Assembly (NCBI GenBank): GCA_026874595.1
Contig: CM049316.1
Coordinates: forward strand, 68,226,676-68,290,675
DNA from: Sipunculus nudus
Lineage: Eukaryota; Annelida; Sipuncula; Golfingiida; Sipunculidae
Direction of reading: 5' to 3'
DNA: 64,000 bases
Position numbers and translations under genes: made by a program. Under the pieces are notes generated by a model. It had not been told where the DNA came from, did no database searches, and was given only the letters and a program-made list of their open reading frames with translations. Shown here piece after piece: positions 51,601 to 63,359 of the stretch (positions are counted from its first letter, which is position 1; each line of letters opens with the position of its first letter).

Positions 51601-54040
51601 CATGAAAAGTCTCTTTGGAAACCTTAAATTAGGTCTCTCTCACCCTTATTCTTCAAGCTATGGGGCTCAGAAGTACCCCCCTAGAAAAACTAAAAATATG
51701 ATACAAAAGCTCTAGCATCTGAACAACTAGTGCATTGATCATCATGATTCTTTGCATGCATATTCGTCATGGAGTGTTTCATCATTCCCTGCAGACTGCT
51801 GGCGTTACCTGAACTTTACCAAATTGTTACAATTTTTTGCTCAGGTGACTGTAAGTCAACTGAGGTATAGGAATTGCACTTTGTCCATCGTCCGTCCGGC
51901 CGTCCTGTCGTCCGGCCGTTCGTTAGCAGGGCTCAATTCGTAACAGCTGGTGCTAGAAACCTCTAAGTGGACATCCAAGGAGGTCAATAAAAAATCTCTT
52001 TGGAAACCTGAAATTAAGTCACTGTGTCCTATATACTCCGAGCTATAGGGTTTGAAAGTAACCCCCAGAATAATCAAAAATATAATACACAAACTACAAT
52101 ATCTTTATAATTAATGCATCGATTGTTATGAATCTTGCCTTAAATATTGACCATGACTAGTTTTGTCAGTTCCCGAAAAGTGGTGGCGCCACCTGTATTT
52201 TTTGTTATTTTAACGAATATTTTTCTATTTTTTACTATTAAATGATAACAATCATGTCAGTTTCTTAGCTGTAATAACATCTAGTGTCCCAAAACCTGGT
52301 GTGTATTGATCACAAGTGGATGCCATATAGTAATCACCCTGTCTGTCTGTCTGTCTGTTTGTCTGTCCATCCGTCCATCCACACAATTTTTTTTTCCAGA
52401 TGATAACTCCTGGTTGTATTGACACATGGATTTCAAACTTGACTTACGTATGGCCCACCACTAAAGCAAGAACCTATATGATTTTTGGGTCACGAGGTCA
52501 AAGGTCAAGGTCACTGGACTCGCTTATTTAAAAAAATTATGGCTGCATTTTGAGCCAAGCATTTCATCCCAAACTTTCCTTTTTGCGCATTTAGCTGACT
52601 TACTAGTATGGGGAGAGCATAAATGAATTTATGGTCCTTTGGTCAAAGGTCAAGGTCACAGGGGCCATCTGTTCACAAATTAGTTTCCAGATGATAACTC
52701 CAGTTTATTTTGCCATATTGGTTTCAAACTTAACGTATTTATGACTCACCACTAAAGTAAGAACCGTGTCGATTTTGGGGTCCAGCGGTCAAAGTTCAAG
52801 GTCACTTGATTAATTTCTTTAAAAAGAATGCATATGCATTTGACGCCAAACTTTCCATCTCAAACCTTCCATCTTCAAAATATTGCTAACCTGCCAATCG
52901 GGAAGATTCTGTTCAATTTTGGGGTCATGAGGTCAAAGGTCAAGGTCACATAGAAAGATTGACCCCAAGGTCAAGGTCACATAGAAAGATTGTGGATGCA
53001 TTTTAAGCCAAACTTTTCATCCCAAACCTTCCATTTTGCACATATAGCTGAGCTGCCATTGGGGGAAGAACCTGATTGATTTGGGGTTCACAAGATCAAA
53101 GGTCATGGTCACAGGGGACCATCTGTCCACATATTTGATTCTAGATGATAACCCAAGTTTGGATTGACATATTGGTTTCAATTTTTAATTATATATGACC
53201 CGAACAATAATGTTAGACTCCGTTGATTTTCGGGTCATAAGGCCAAAGGTCAAGGTCACAGGACCCACTTCTTTAAAAAGATTGTTGATGTATTTTTAGC
53301 CAAACGTTCTGTCCAAATCCTTCTATCTTACAGATGTTGCTCACCTGCCAATATTGGAAGTAACTTATGGATTTTGGGGTCACAAGGTCTAAGGTCAAGG
53401 TCATGGGGACCATCCTTGTACATATTACTTTCCAGAAGATAACATCCGTTTTTTTTTGTGAAATATTGGTTATAAACTTGATTTATATATGGCCCACTAC
53501 TTCAGTAAGAACTGTTGAATCTGGGGTCATGAGATCAAAGGTCCAGGTCACAGGACCCACTACTTAAGAAAGATTGTGGATTCATTTTAAGCCAAACTTA
53601 TCATCTCAATCCTTCCATCATCGACATGTGGTGCATCTGCCAATATAATATAAACTTATTTATTATACATGGATTGTACAAATAGTTAATTAAACTAATC
53701 GAGGCAATCTCCATGGCTCCGGTGATTGCGTTCGGTAGTCTGCAGGGGTGGACGAAACCGGAGTACCCGGAGAAAACCACCGGCCTTGGACGGGCATCTA
53801 CAACCCACTCTCATAGCCACGCTGGGGATCGAACCAGCGGAGGGAGCAAAGCGTTTTACCACTCAGATGTCCAGGCCCCCCAATAGGGGAAGTTTCCTTT
53901 TGATTTTGGGGTCACTAGGTCAAAGGTTAAGGTCACAGGGCCAATCCATTTAAAAATTATTTTATGGATGATAGCTCCAGTTTGGGTAGACAAATTGGCT
54001 TCAAACTGATCACAGTACCAATATTTTGGAAAACCTCATA

Positions 54041-54089
<49 letters not shown>

Positions 54090-57000
54090 TTATAGACAAA
54101 TGCAGCTGAGCGTCGAGATCCATAGGTCTCTAGTTTTTCTTTATTTTTGAGATCTTCAAAGATGTGGTCGTCTGTTAACAGGACACAAATCGTAACCATT
54201 GGATCTGGAATATTCTAACTTTAAATCCCGGAAGGTCCATAAAAAATCTCCATAGAACCTGAAATTATGTCACTGTTACCTGTATCCTCCTAGCTATGGT
54301 GCTCAGAAGTACCCCCAGAATAAGTAAATATTTGATACAAAAGCTCCAGTATTTGAATAACTAATGCATTGATCACGATGATTTTTTGCATGCATATTCA
54401 TCATGGAGTGTTTCATCAGGTGTTGCAGACTGGTGGTGCCACCTGGATTTTAATCAACTTTTACGCATTTTCTCTCTATTTTTGAGATGTTCAAAGATGC
54501 GGTCGTCTGTTAACAGGGCACAAATTGTAACCATTGGACCCAGAATCTTCAACCTTGACGTCAAGGGAGGTCCATGAAAATCTAACGGAAACTTTTAATT
54601 AGGTCTCGCTTACCCATATTCTACGAGCTGTCGGGCTCAGAAGTACCCCCTAGAATAATTAAAACTTACATACAAAAGCTGAAGTATCTGAAAAACTAAT
54701 GCATAGATAACCGTGATTCTTTGCATGCATATTCGTCATGGAGAGTTTCATCAGTTCTTGCAGACTGGTGGTGCCACCTGGATTTTTTTTCGAACTTTTA
54801 CGCATTTTCTCTCATTTTTTGAGACCTTCAAAGATGCGGTCGTCTGTTAACAGGGCACAAATCATAACCACTGGACCCAGAATCTACTAACTTGAAATCC
54901 AGGTAGGTCCATGAAAAATAATGCAAAATACACACAAATTGACAGATTCCTCGGGAAAGGCTGGTTGGATTGTCATCAAGTTCGGTGTGTTTATGGGTCT
55001 TGATGAACTTAAGCTAATATGCATGAACGATGATGCCACCTTCATTATATTAATCAGTGGCCTGTGCAAGGACATATTGTCAACATGTCAGTCGGCTGAA
55101 CGTCATGAACCATGGGTCACTTGTTCTTGTATTATTAAGACTTCTATGTAACAGGAATCATGTCATATTGTAAGACTTCCTTAAATGATCTTGATCATTG
55201 AAAGTTTGATGAATTGGCCAAGATTGATGGTCTAATTTGTTTTCCGTTTCACACATTTTCACTTGATTCTTAGACTGCGAACTTTCAGCAATTTTGCCAG
55301 TTTCTCTGCAGCAGATCAATGTATTCCACAGAACAAGAATGGTTTTGATCATTATGGATTTCATAAGTTGAACGAGATTCGTCCTGCTTTATACCTAATT
55401 ATATGTACGCACATTTGCTTTAGTGTTAAGACTGAAACATTACAACAATCATGTCATACCCTTAAGATGTGGGCTCATGTATTTCTTTGAAATTTGGTAT
55501 GCTGAAAAATCCTGACGGTGCTATCAATATTTTTTCTTTGAAATTTGGTATGCTGAAAAATCCTGACGGTGCTATCAATATTTTTTTATTTAATCTAATT
55601 CGTACTTGTTCTAATTCGTACTTGTACATTTAGACAGCTCATTAACAGCGACGAAGAAATGTTCTCAATGTTGAACTGCCTACAATCTGTAATCTTTATT
55701 ATTAGAATCACAAATAGACTCACAAATAAAAGTCATGTCAGATTGCATAAATCAACATGACCATGGCATTATAATTATGTCCTTAATCAGATGTATACGC
55801 AAGATTGGGCAAAAGAGATTTTTAGGAATATGAAAGTTTACTGCAACAGGTGTATTTTGGCAAATCACAAATACGAAAATTTCAGAACAAATAACGCAAA
55901 GATTACTATTGGTTTTGTTATTAATGTGGATCCTAGATTGCTTTATCAACTCTCTGACACAGAAAGTGCAATTTAAGAGTTTTGTTCATTTTAGGCATGC
56001 TTTATGTTTTATGAGATTAACATGCATCTTTAATGTCGCAACCTTAATCCCGTAATCATTTATTTCTCTGGACCATCTAATAATGTGCTTTATATAATAT
56101 ATTTGTCAAACAAATTTACCACAATTAATCCAACATATATAATTTAAACAAAATTGTGGGCATTGCGAAGAGGTTTAATGTTGATAGGAGGCAAGTAACA
56201 CTTACTGTATATATGAAATATTAGGAATTTTTACTTGTATTTTTAAACTTTCGAAATACAGAGATAGTCATGCCAGTTCATTAATGTCCCGAAAATAGTT
56301 ATGATTATTGATATGAGCATATTAATGAGTCGAGAAAATGGTGGTGCCCCGACTTTTTTACACATTTTGTACTTGTATTTGGAGACCAAAATAAGTTGTC
56401 AGTTACCTCACAGAAGATTCGTGTATAGCCTTACATATCCTTTATACTTTCATTGTATTTATATTTCTATAATCCTTCAATGTAATATCAAGTTTGGACT
56501 GAAAAAAAACTACAAAATTACTACAAACATTTATTAAATGGCAGTGTAATCACTTCATTAAATTAGAAAGTCATACAAAATCATTAATTTCAGGCACTGA
56601 TTGCCATTTACATTTGCTGTACATGTTAATCGAAAATGGCTCATACATTATATGACACTGGAAGTGCCACCTTAAATATGTTCTGTTAACCTTAGCATGT
56701 TTAATCCTGGTTTGCCTTATAAGTTAAGTTCTAACTACCTTGATTTAGTTCTTCAAAAGTATGACTTGAGGTTTTGAATATGTACCCGTACTGTTCAATG
56801 CATATGAGCTGAGATTCATTGATCATTGATTTCGATGGATATCTTTTCAATCAAATAAATAGACAAAGCCCTTGAGGTGGTTAATTAGGCGTGTTTGAAT
56901 TATCGCAGTTCGAATTTTCGCTCAAATCAGTGTGTATAGGTAATTCATTTTGTATCAATTATCAAATATTTTATACAGGTTGGTAGCGTGAACTCGCTAA

Positions 57001-57909
57001 GGGCGACTGATTACCGTGACCACAAGGTGTAAACAATACGTAATTAACCGGGACTAATCACGTTTGATGGTGCAATGGCACTGCACCCAGTCACCTTGTT
57101 TTAAATCTACGTAAGTTGTAGAATTGTTAGACAACAACAACAAATGTGATTTCAAATTGGAAGCAGCCCATTATGTGTGAACAACAAACAGAGCTGACAA
57201 CAATTCATCGTTGTTCAAAGCCATTGGGGGGGGGGGGGGGCTTCTAAAGTTCTTCAAAGGCTACTTTTTTTACAGATGCTTCTACAAATCATTATGAACG
57301 GAGGGATTTCAGTTGAGATATCACTATGAAATCTTCTGACGAGCAACATGACCACAGTAGTATCCTGGTTGAGCATGAAGGAGCCTCAACTCAAGCAAAC
57401 CCCACGGAGGGATCCCGACCCGCGTGACTGTGTGTCATTCGAGAACGCTGCAGTCTTTCTAGCGGCGAACGATAGCATCGATTAATTTAGCGCAAATCTA
57501 GCTTCCGCATAAAGCGCAAAAATTAAAACCCCGCTAACATAACCACTTCCACAGTATATTTCTTCTTCGTGTTCCTTTCTGGGAAATATAAAATATTTAC
57601 CCAAATTTTAGGTATTTTTCGTTTTAAGTTTAAGTTCAAGGTATAACAGTTTCAACCTAAAGTAATTTTGGTAAAATATATTACTAAATAACACAGACTT
57701 TCAAACTTAATGGTTAAAACTTTGAACATCCATTCATACCATGTCCATGCTCAGGGCCTGGATCGTTTATATCTCCTCCTTGTTCAAACGATAAACAAAT
57801 CACGTGCTGAGCAGAAAAGGTATAGAACAAGAACACTAACTTGTATATATACTGGCCTAACTGGAGGGCGCCTGCATTATAATTTGCAAACGGATTATAA
57901 TCATTATGG

Positions 57910-57967
<58 letters not shown>

Positions 57968-58065
57968 CTCGTTACACCAAGGTCGAAAGTAATTATCATA
58001 AGGCTTCGACTTAAAGAAGGTTCGACACAGGTGGGTCATTCGATTAAAGCGATTTCTACTGTATA

Positions 58066-58116
<51 letters not shown>

Positions 58117-61100
58117 CCATTTAAATTACGTATAACTCACTTAAAATTATTTGGTTACATAATATATTTTTTTAACTGTGCACGCAGGTCTGCCAAAAGA
58201 GTACAGGCGAATACTGGAACAATCAAGGGATTATCTTGAAAGGCACATGCAATTACCATACAAAACCGCTAAGATGCTGGAAAGTGAATTTCAGTTGCAG
58301 CCGAATTCGATTTCGGATAATAAATTGTCTCAATCAGTTGCAAGTCAACTGCTCACTTTTGTGGAATCAGGAGACCTTTGTGTGCTCAACTCTTTTGTAA
58401 GCATCCTGAAGGCATCCGATGAGAAGTTGCATGATTGGCTGTCAGAGAAGCTGCAACAGTGTGATAACCCTGCTCCACAATCCCCAGTGCCAATGGAAAC
58501 TGATAATGGGGACGGGGACAGAACTGGTGAGTTGAAATACATGTCAATTTTAATTGTAGCATCACTTCAGTGAATGTTTTATATATACAGTGAAACCCCG
58601 CCCTAAGACCGCCCTACTTCTGGGACTTCCTTCACAAAGACCACTGCCCGGTTTTTTTTAATGTTAAGTCTGATATACAACTGAGACAACCCCGAAATTC
58701 AGAAAAATTCAAAAAATCTTTTTTGTTCCCTTGAGTAAGAAAGTACTAAAAATTAAGACCACGTTTTACGGGCAATTTCAGAAGTGTACATTTAATTAGT
58801 TTCTATACACCTTAGGCCACTTAGACATGGCGATTAGCAAAGTGTGCATGGGAAGCTTACAACAATGGAATCTCTTCTTGTAATAAACTGATAACTGACA
58901 TCTTTCTAAGATATGAGATGGCGCCATTTTCATCATAATTTGCTCCCTAGCCGCTGCACTGCATGTCGGGCTAAAAAAAATCATAAAATCTTTTGGTCCA
59001 ATCAGTGGGTTAGGTGATCCATATATTGAACTGTGGAATCGACTCTCTTCTCATAAGGACGACCTCTACGCTTATGCTGTTCAGACCAAGTGTAAAAACA
59101 TTAAGCAGACCATGCTGGATACCTGTCTAGTTTGATTATCTATTACTATCCATTATTCATTACAAATTTAGACCATTTCAAAATCTACAGAGAATTGTTA
59201 TAGAATATAGCACATTCAGGGATGAATTTTTATAATTTTGAATAATTTTGATATGTGTATATCTCCAGTAAAAGAAGAAAACTTTGCAAGATCACGGAGA
59301 TATTATAGAACATACATGATGAATACAATTTTACTTCTCCACATGAAACACTGTTGTACCCGGCCTCGAGAGCCCTCATGAATAGATTCTTATGGATAAC
59401 TGCAAAATCCCTCGCTGTGATTCCCCATAATTAGTTGTAATTATATGAGTTTGCGGAGATTGTGCGAGTCCCATATGGCATCGTAGGATATTTAGTAAAC
59501 ACAAACCATTTACCGGCGATGTTCTCAATTGCGTTCGCAATGATAAGTGACCGGTGGCTTGTTTCGGTGTGTTGTATTATGCTTTTCGTTTGCCGAGCAT
59601 GAAATGTTATTTATAAAACGCCGGCCTTAGATAGACGCCGGTCTGTTCAGACTTCATACTAAAGTCAGGCCTGAAAAAAATAAATAAACGCCCGGGCATC
59701 TTATCAAAGAAATACAATACTTGGAAACCCCATATAATGTCATTGTGACCAGGGAACTATGTAAAATAACATGAATTTAGCACTCTGTTTTAGCAACCTA
59801 TTATAGCATATGGACGAAGAAACCTCTAATTAAGCCTCTTCGGATTTCCTGGTAACATTTCCTTGGAAACCCTAATTAAGCGTACTGTAACCTATTTCTA
59901 AGGACTATGGGTAAGAAATTCACGCTTTTGAGCATTCTAGAATGCATTTTACCCATTTTCTAGATTCCTTAATAAACATTTTTCACCAGATTGTAGTATC
60001 AAGTATCACAAGGTTCCCTGCTGTAAAATTGAATGCCCAATGATCTATTATGTGTACTCTACTATGTGTCTGTCATATAAATATTTATATGACAAAACCG
60101 CTTATAGCGATAGCCTGTGGGAGTCTCCTCGCGATCTGTCTTTTGGACACATCACATATCACTGGATATTGAAGAATATAGGTGGCAAACCTGCCTGAGG
60201 AGTATGATTGCTTTTTGGACAAAGCCACTCTCAGAGTGCCTGGTCATGTCACTTACCATTTTGAACGAAGGGCAATCAATAAATATATTTTTGCAGCTGG
60301 CTCAATCCTAATAGGAAAGAAACTGGATAGACATCCAAAATGCTGTTTTTTTTCTGTTGAATTTCAGGTCATTTAGATCAAAATTGAATTTACGGTACTC
60401 TGATTCAATATTGTGCTTTTGGTACTCTAGACCCAGTCCACTTTGTTAAAATTGAAATGTGCTGCATTGAGAATTAGCTGAAAATAATGGAAAGGAAAAA
60501 TCTTCCAAACAGTGCGATGACATTGAGATTGAGACAAGGTTGTATCTATTATATTTAAGTACCTCTATTTTCCTTACAAAATGTACAGAAGTACCAGAGG
60601 AGAGTTGTTGTACAAGCAGCGTGCCTGAGGGCATTTAAGTAAGCGGCTCAGTGTTCCTTTTGGGAGACAGGGTTTCGTATCAATACACAGAGTGGACCAA
60701 AGCGTGGTATGCATTTACTTTGCCTAAAATGCCGTTTAAGGGTATTTTAATTTACATTCCAGAAACGATGATCAGTATCTACAGACGGATTCTGAGCAAT
60801 AACAAAGTCTTCATGTCAAACAATATGAATGACGTGGATGAGATTGCGGAACTTCTGCACAAGAAAGGCACTGTTACAGGTGATGATTTTGCAAAATTCC
60901 AAAAGATGCATGAAACTGAAGAAAAGGCAGTTTTTCTTGTGGAGTCGGCTGCAATGGGAACTCTGAATAATTTTGTAAATTTTATGAATGCTTTGGCTAA
61001 AACAAACAAGCAACTTCATGACTATCTTCGGCAACAAATTGAAGTAGCCACTAAGACAGATCAGTGTGATGTGGGTGGAATTCCTGTGAAGAAGAAAGCA

Positions 61101-63092
61101 GATAACTATGAAACATGCCCCATACAAGGTTTAGAAACTGAAAGACAAAATCACACTGTTAAAGGTAAGTATGCAACACTCTTTGGACAGTTTATATTTT
61201 ATAAGTATCGTCACTTTTCGAAAGGAGATAAATTTTGGAGTATAAGGAGTATATTGCCATTTTTTCTTATAATATTTTGGTCACTCGTATTCAGATATCC
61301 CAAACAAAGGTTATGAAGGTGAATCATTGCTTCGTCTGGCATTGTTGCTGGAGTACGGCTCAGGTATTAACCCTGACCCTGTAAAATAGGTAAAGCTTGT
61401 TACTTTAAAGTAATGAATAAATCATAGTAATAAAAATGATACTTCAAATTTACCACACGGACTGAACGTTGTAGGCATATTGTAGTCGTGTGGAAGTCAT
61501 GTCGTGGTCATTCGTGACTATTCGTGACTTAATTTCACATCATGAATGACCACGATTTCTGGGGACTTTTACCCGGCTTGCTAAGAAACTGTTACGACTT
61601 TGGGATGACTTGTGATGACAAAGCTTGTTTAAACAATTATAAAATAGCGCAAAAAATTTTAAATGCCGAAAACATTGCTACGTACATTTGCCAAATGTTC
61701 AAAACAGCAAGTACGACATCCCCACGACTTCCCAACGACTTATTTTGGTATCCGTTCGTAGCGATTTGACGCCAAATTCCTAATTATTCTTTTAGCTTGG
61801 TGACAAATAAAAATGTCATTTCCCCCAAACCATGCAAACTCCCATATGTAAGAGTGCTCAATCCAGGTTTTGTGCATGTCATTTCCACATCATAAATATA
61901 TATAATAAATTTGTCAGTACGTCTTTAAAGTATTATCCTGCATTTCTGCCCCTCGCATAGAAGTTTATTCCTGAAATCTGAACCTCATCCCTGTAAAATT
62001 GCTTCCAAAGTTAAACAAGAATATACTAGGATGTGAGGTATGCAGTCATACCATAATGATCAGTGATTTTGATTCCTCAGTATGGTTCAACAAACATAAA
62101 TGGATATATCAATAAATACAAATTGCCGAAATAATAATTCTGAAGCCAGCAAAAACAGCAAAACCACCAGTAAATAACTTTTCCCTAGCATTTATCCTTA
62201 TATAATACCTTTAAGGTTGTATGTAATTTATCATTGAACCGCTTACTCTCAAGTACTCTGATATTGAATATAGATTTCTACTAAATTATTTTAACTGTGT
62301 GTTCTTACTTTCCCAAACATCGCCTTATCGAAAGAAATAGGAATAGTACTCGTAATTTCAGTATATTCAAATAATTTTGGGTGACAAAAACACCACGTTT
62401 CTATCAAACAGAAAAAGGGGAGCATTCAGCTTTGAAGGTTGGTGAAACGAAACAACATGCAAACGAAATTTCGGGACAAAATGAGAAATTAGAAAGAAAG
62501 ATTCCTGAACAACTCGATCCCGAGAGCCTTAACACAGACTTCGAAATTGGATCTTTGGTGGAGATACCACTTCAGGGCGTTCAACAATATGGTGTTATAA
62601 GATGGATGGGATGTTATGGGGATAAAACTAAACCCATGGTTGGCATTGAAATGGTACGTTGTAACATATAGTTTACATTTTTAAACAAAACATATATTGA
62701 CCTAGTGAAAATACCCCGAAAGTAACACAGTAAGGAAGAAATCGTTCAAGCTTATTTAGCGATGATAATCTACTAAAAATTGTTAAGATTGATTTTAGCT
62801 GATTTGTTTGCCGAAATACAGTTTCTTCCATATCAGTGAAAATTAACATTTGTCACCAAAATTCATAATTCATTATTGTATTAACTGTTCATATTATATT
62901 TTTAATACTTTTTAAATTCAGTTTTTTTTTCATTTCTCCCTTTTCAGGAGAAAGAGCACGAAGCATTGTCTGATGGCACTTACATGAAACACAAACTGTT
63001 TGACTGTCCATCAAAGAGAGCAGCTTTTACCCACCTCGAGAAATGTAAACCTGATAAGCGCTTCACAAAATATCCTGGCCATACCTGCTACA
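48304..63092 (+). CDS. CARD-CARD-CARD-CAP-Gly protein, CYLD-like (partial; both ends missing)
   Basis: Five exons: 48304-48663, 58188-58526, 60763-61164, 62412-62653 and 62948-63092. Splice sites are GT-AG, with phases 1-1, 1-1, 1-1, 1-0 and 0-1, so the frame is continuous over 496 codons. Exons 1-3 each encode one CARD-like six-helix domain with an acidic/polar linker. The last two encode one CAP-Gly domain: EIGSLVEI, YGVIRWMG, then LSDGTY, LFDCPSKRAAF and CKPDKRF. This is the pattern of the third CAP-Gly of CYLD, a Lys63/Met1-linkage deubiquitinase that restrains NF-kB and RIPK signalling. CARDs recruit partners by homotypic contact. Vertebrate CYLD has no CARD. No initiator and no USP domain are visible; the latter would lie beyond 64000. 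Alternative: a shorter CARD/CAP-Gly adaptor without protease. Confidence 0.82.
48664..50756. other. CARD gene intron, left part
   Basis: No further CARD-like exon or main repeat family was recognised. Open frames (for example 49840-50127) have no domain pattern. Confidence 0.45.
50757..52260 (-). repeat. Inverted-orientation array of the 336 bp palindrome family
   Basis: Begins with 'tttagctcagctgactgtaa' and CCGTCCGT runs, then units with palindromes at about 51110, 51467, 51797 (decayed) and 52183, and the inverse of 'gatatgggtaacagagacc'. A second 'gctcaggtgactgtaagtca' plus GTCCG block lies at about 51838-51920. A poly-C run (51331-51352) sits in one unit. Confidence 0.9.
52330..53700 (+). 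repeat. Tandem array of about 146 bp GGTCA-rich units
   Basis: Core 'aaggtcaaggtcac' begins at 52501, 52645, 52792, 52936, 53099, 53246, 53391 and 53538 (spacings mostly 144-147). Units also carry 'ccagatgataactcc' and 'ttaagccaaac..ttccatc'. One spacing of 163 reflects a small local duplication near 52960. Confidence 0.92.
53701..53881 (-). mobile_element. tRNA-derived SINE (same family as 21251), minus copy
   Basis: On the minus strand: GGCCTGGACATCTGAGTGGT (A-box), GGTTCGATCCCC (B-box), then 'gggttgtagatgcccgtcc' and 'tggttttctccgggtactcc'. It is inserted within the GGTCA array, whose units resume at about 53885. Confidence 0.85.
53882..54000 (+). repeat. GGTCA unit resumed after SINE
   Basis: 'tcactaggtcaaaggttaag' and 'atgatagctccag' continue the array interrupted by the SINE. 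Confidence 0.75.
54044..54087 (+). repeat. (TA)n microsatellite
   Basis: About 44 bases of TA. Confidence 0.95.
54095..54930 (-). repeat. Inverted-orientation palindrome-family units
   Basis: Starts at 'gcagctgagcgtcgagatcc', then units with GGTGGTGCCACC at about 54429 and 54766 (337 bp apart) and the inverse of 'gattctaggtccag'. It ends abruptly within a unit near 54920. Confidence 0.87.
55482..55587 (+). repeat. Recent 51 bp tandem duplication
   Basis: 'tttctttgaaatttggtatg...ggtgctatcaatat' occurs twice at a 51 bp spacing with no visible difference. It is followed by a 16 bp duplication of 'ctaattcgtacttgt'. Confidence 0.92.
56285..56412 (-). repeat. Fragment of palindrome-family repeat
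   Basis: 'gattattgatatgagcatat', 'aatggtggtgccccgacttt' and 'ggagaccaaaataagttgtc' match the inverted units at 54.1-54.9 kb in diverged form. Confidence 0.55.
57912..57962 (+). repeat. (TA)n microsatellite
   Basis: About 51 bases of TA. A second (TA)n tract lies at 58070-58112; between them, 57963-58062 has 'taaaacctcg' and 'gatttctactgta' ends like a small CAGT/TA-type element. Confidence 0.95.
58070..58112 (+). repeat. (TA)n microsatellite
   Basis: About 43 bases of TA, 75 bp before CARD gene exon 2. Confidence 0.95.
58188..58526 (+). CDS. CARD gene exon 2: CARD-like domain 2
   Basis: 339 nt, 113 codons, phase 1/1, acceptor CACGCAG, donor GTGAGT. It encodes LPKEYRRILEQSRDYLERHM, then VASQLLTFVESGDLCVLNSF and KLHDWLSEKL, and ends with a Pro/Asp-rich linker. 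Its start (EYRRILEQ) resembles exon 3 (IYRRILSN), pointing to exon duplication. Confidence 0.78.
58527..60762. other. CARD gene intron
   Basis: 58586-58760 starts TA-CAGTGAAACCCCG, a CAGT/TA MITE-type end. 60182-60376 is an unassigned open frame (LPEEYDCFLDK..., KKLDRHPKC); its phase does not fit between the flanking phase-1 exons. No other gene signal. Confidence 0.45.
60763..61164 (+). CDS. CARD gene exon 3: CARD-like domain 3
   Basis: 402 nt, 134 codons, phase 1/1, acceptor CATTCCAG, donor GTAAGT. It encodes IYRRILSNNKVFMSNNMND, then IAELLHKKGTVTGDDFAKF and LNNFVNFMNAL with LHDYLRQQI, the clearest CARD pattern of the three ('iaeLl.kkgvvt.ddf'). Ends in a Lys/Asp-rich linker. Confidence 0.82.
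61165..62411. other. CARD gene intron
   Basis: 61470-61770 has scattered 'cgtggtcattcgtgac' and 'cgacttcccaacgactt'-like words, perhaps a decayed repeat. No exon fits between the flanking phases. Confidence 0.4.
62412..62653 (+). CDS. CARD gene exon 4: linker and first half of CAP-Gly
   Basis: 242 nt, phase 1 to 0, acceptor TCAAACAG, donor GTACGT. A charged linker (about 43 residues, Glu/Lys/Gln-rich) precedes FEIGSLVEIPLQGVQQYGVI and RWMG. CYLD CAP-Gly 3 has the same EVGSLAEV...YGVIRWIG arrangement. Confidence 0.88.
62948..63092 (+). CDS. CARD gene exon 5: second half of CAP-Gly
   Basis: 145 nt, phase 0 to 1, acceptor TTTTCAG, donor GTGAGA. It encodes EKEHEALSDGTYMKHKLFDC, then SKRAAFTHLEKCKPDKRF. 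The T/SDGTY..xxLFxC..xxxAFxxLxxCxPDxRF pattern is that of CYLD CAP-Gly 3. The next exon is beyond the window. Confidence 0.87.
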
Positions 63093-63359
63093 GTGAGAAC
63101 ATCTCTTGCACTTTGTTATCACTTAAGTTACCCATGTGTAGTTATTCAGTGGCAACAAATTAAACTTTTATTTACCGCAATTTACTATCTTATGTGAAGA
63201 ACGGTTTATGTCGTAATATATATGTTAGCGTGAAATTATGTTACCCCTTTGTTCCATTATTTCCATGTCTTTAGTCGATTTAATCAATTATCTACACATT
63301 TGTACACTTTCATAGCGCTATATTAAGGGTCCTTTGGTCCTTCTGTATTTCTGTATCTG

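Noticed and set aside
57710-58120. Frames containing YIYIYI runs
   Set aside because: Direct translation of TA microsatellites.
60651-60762. N-terminal extension of CARD exon 3 (start at 60651)
   Set aside because: The acceptor CATTCCAG at 60762 gives the same phase as the preceding exon's donor; upstream residues are unlike a CARD and are best read as intron.
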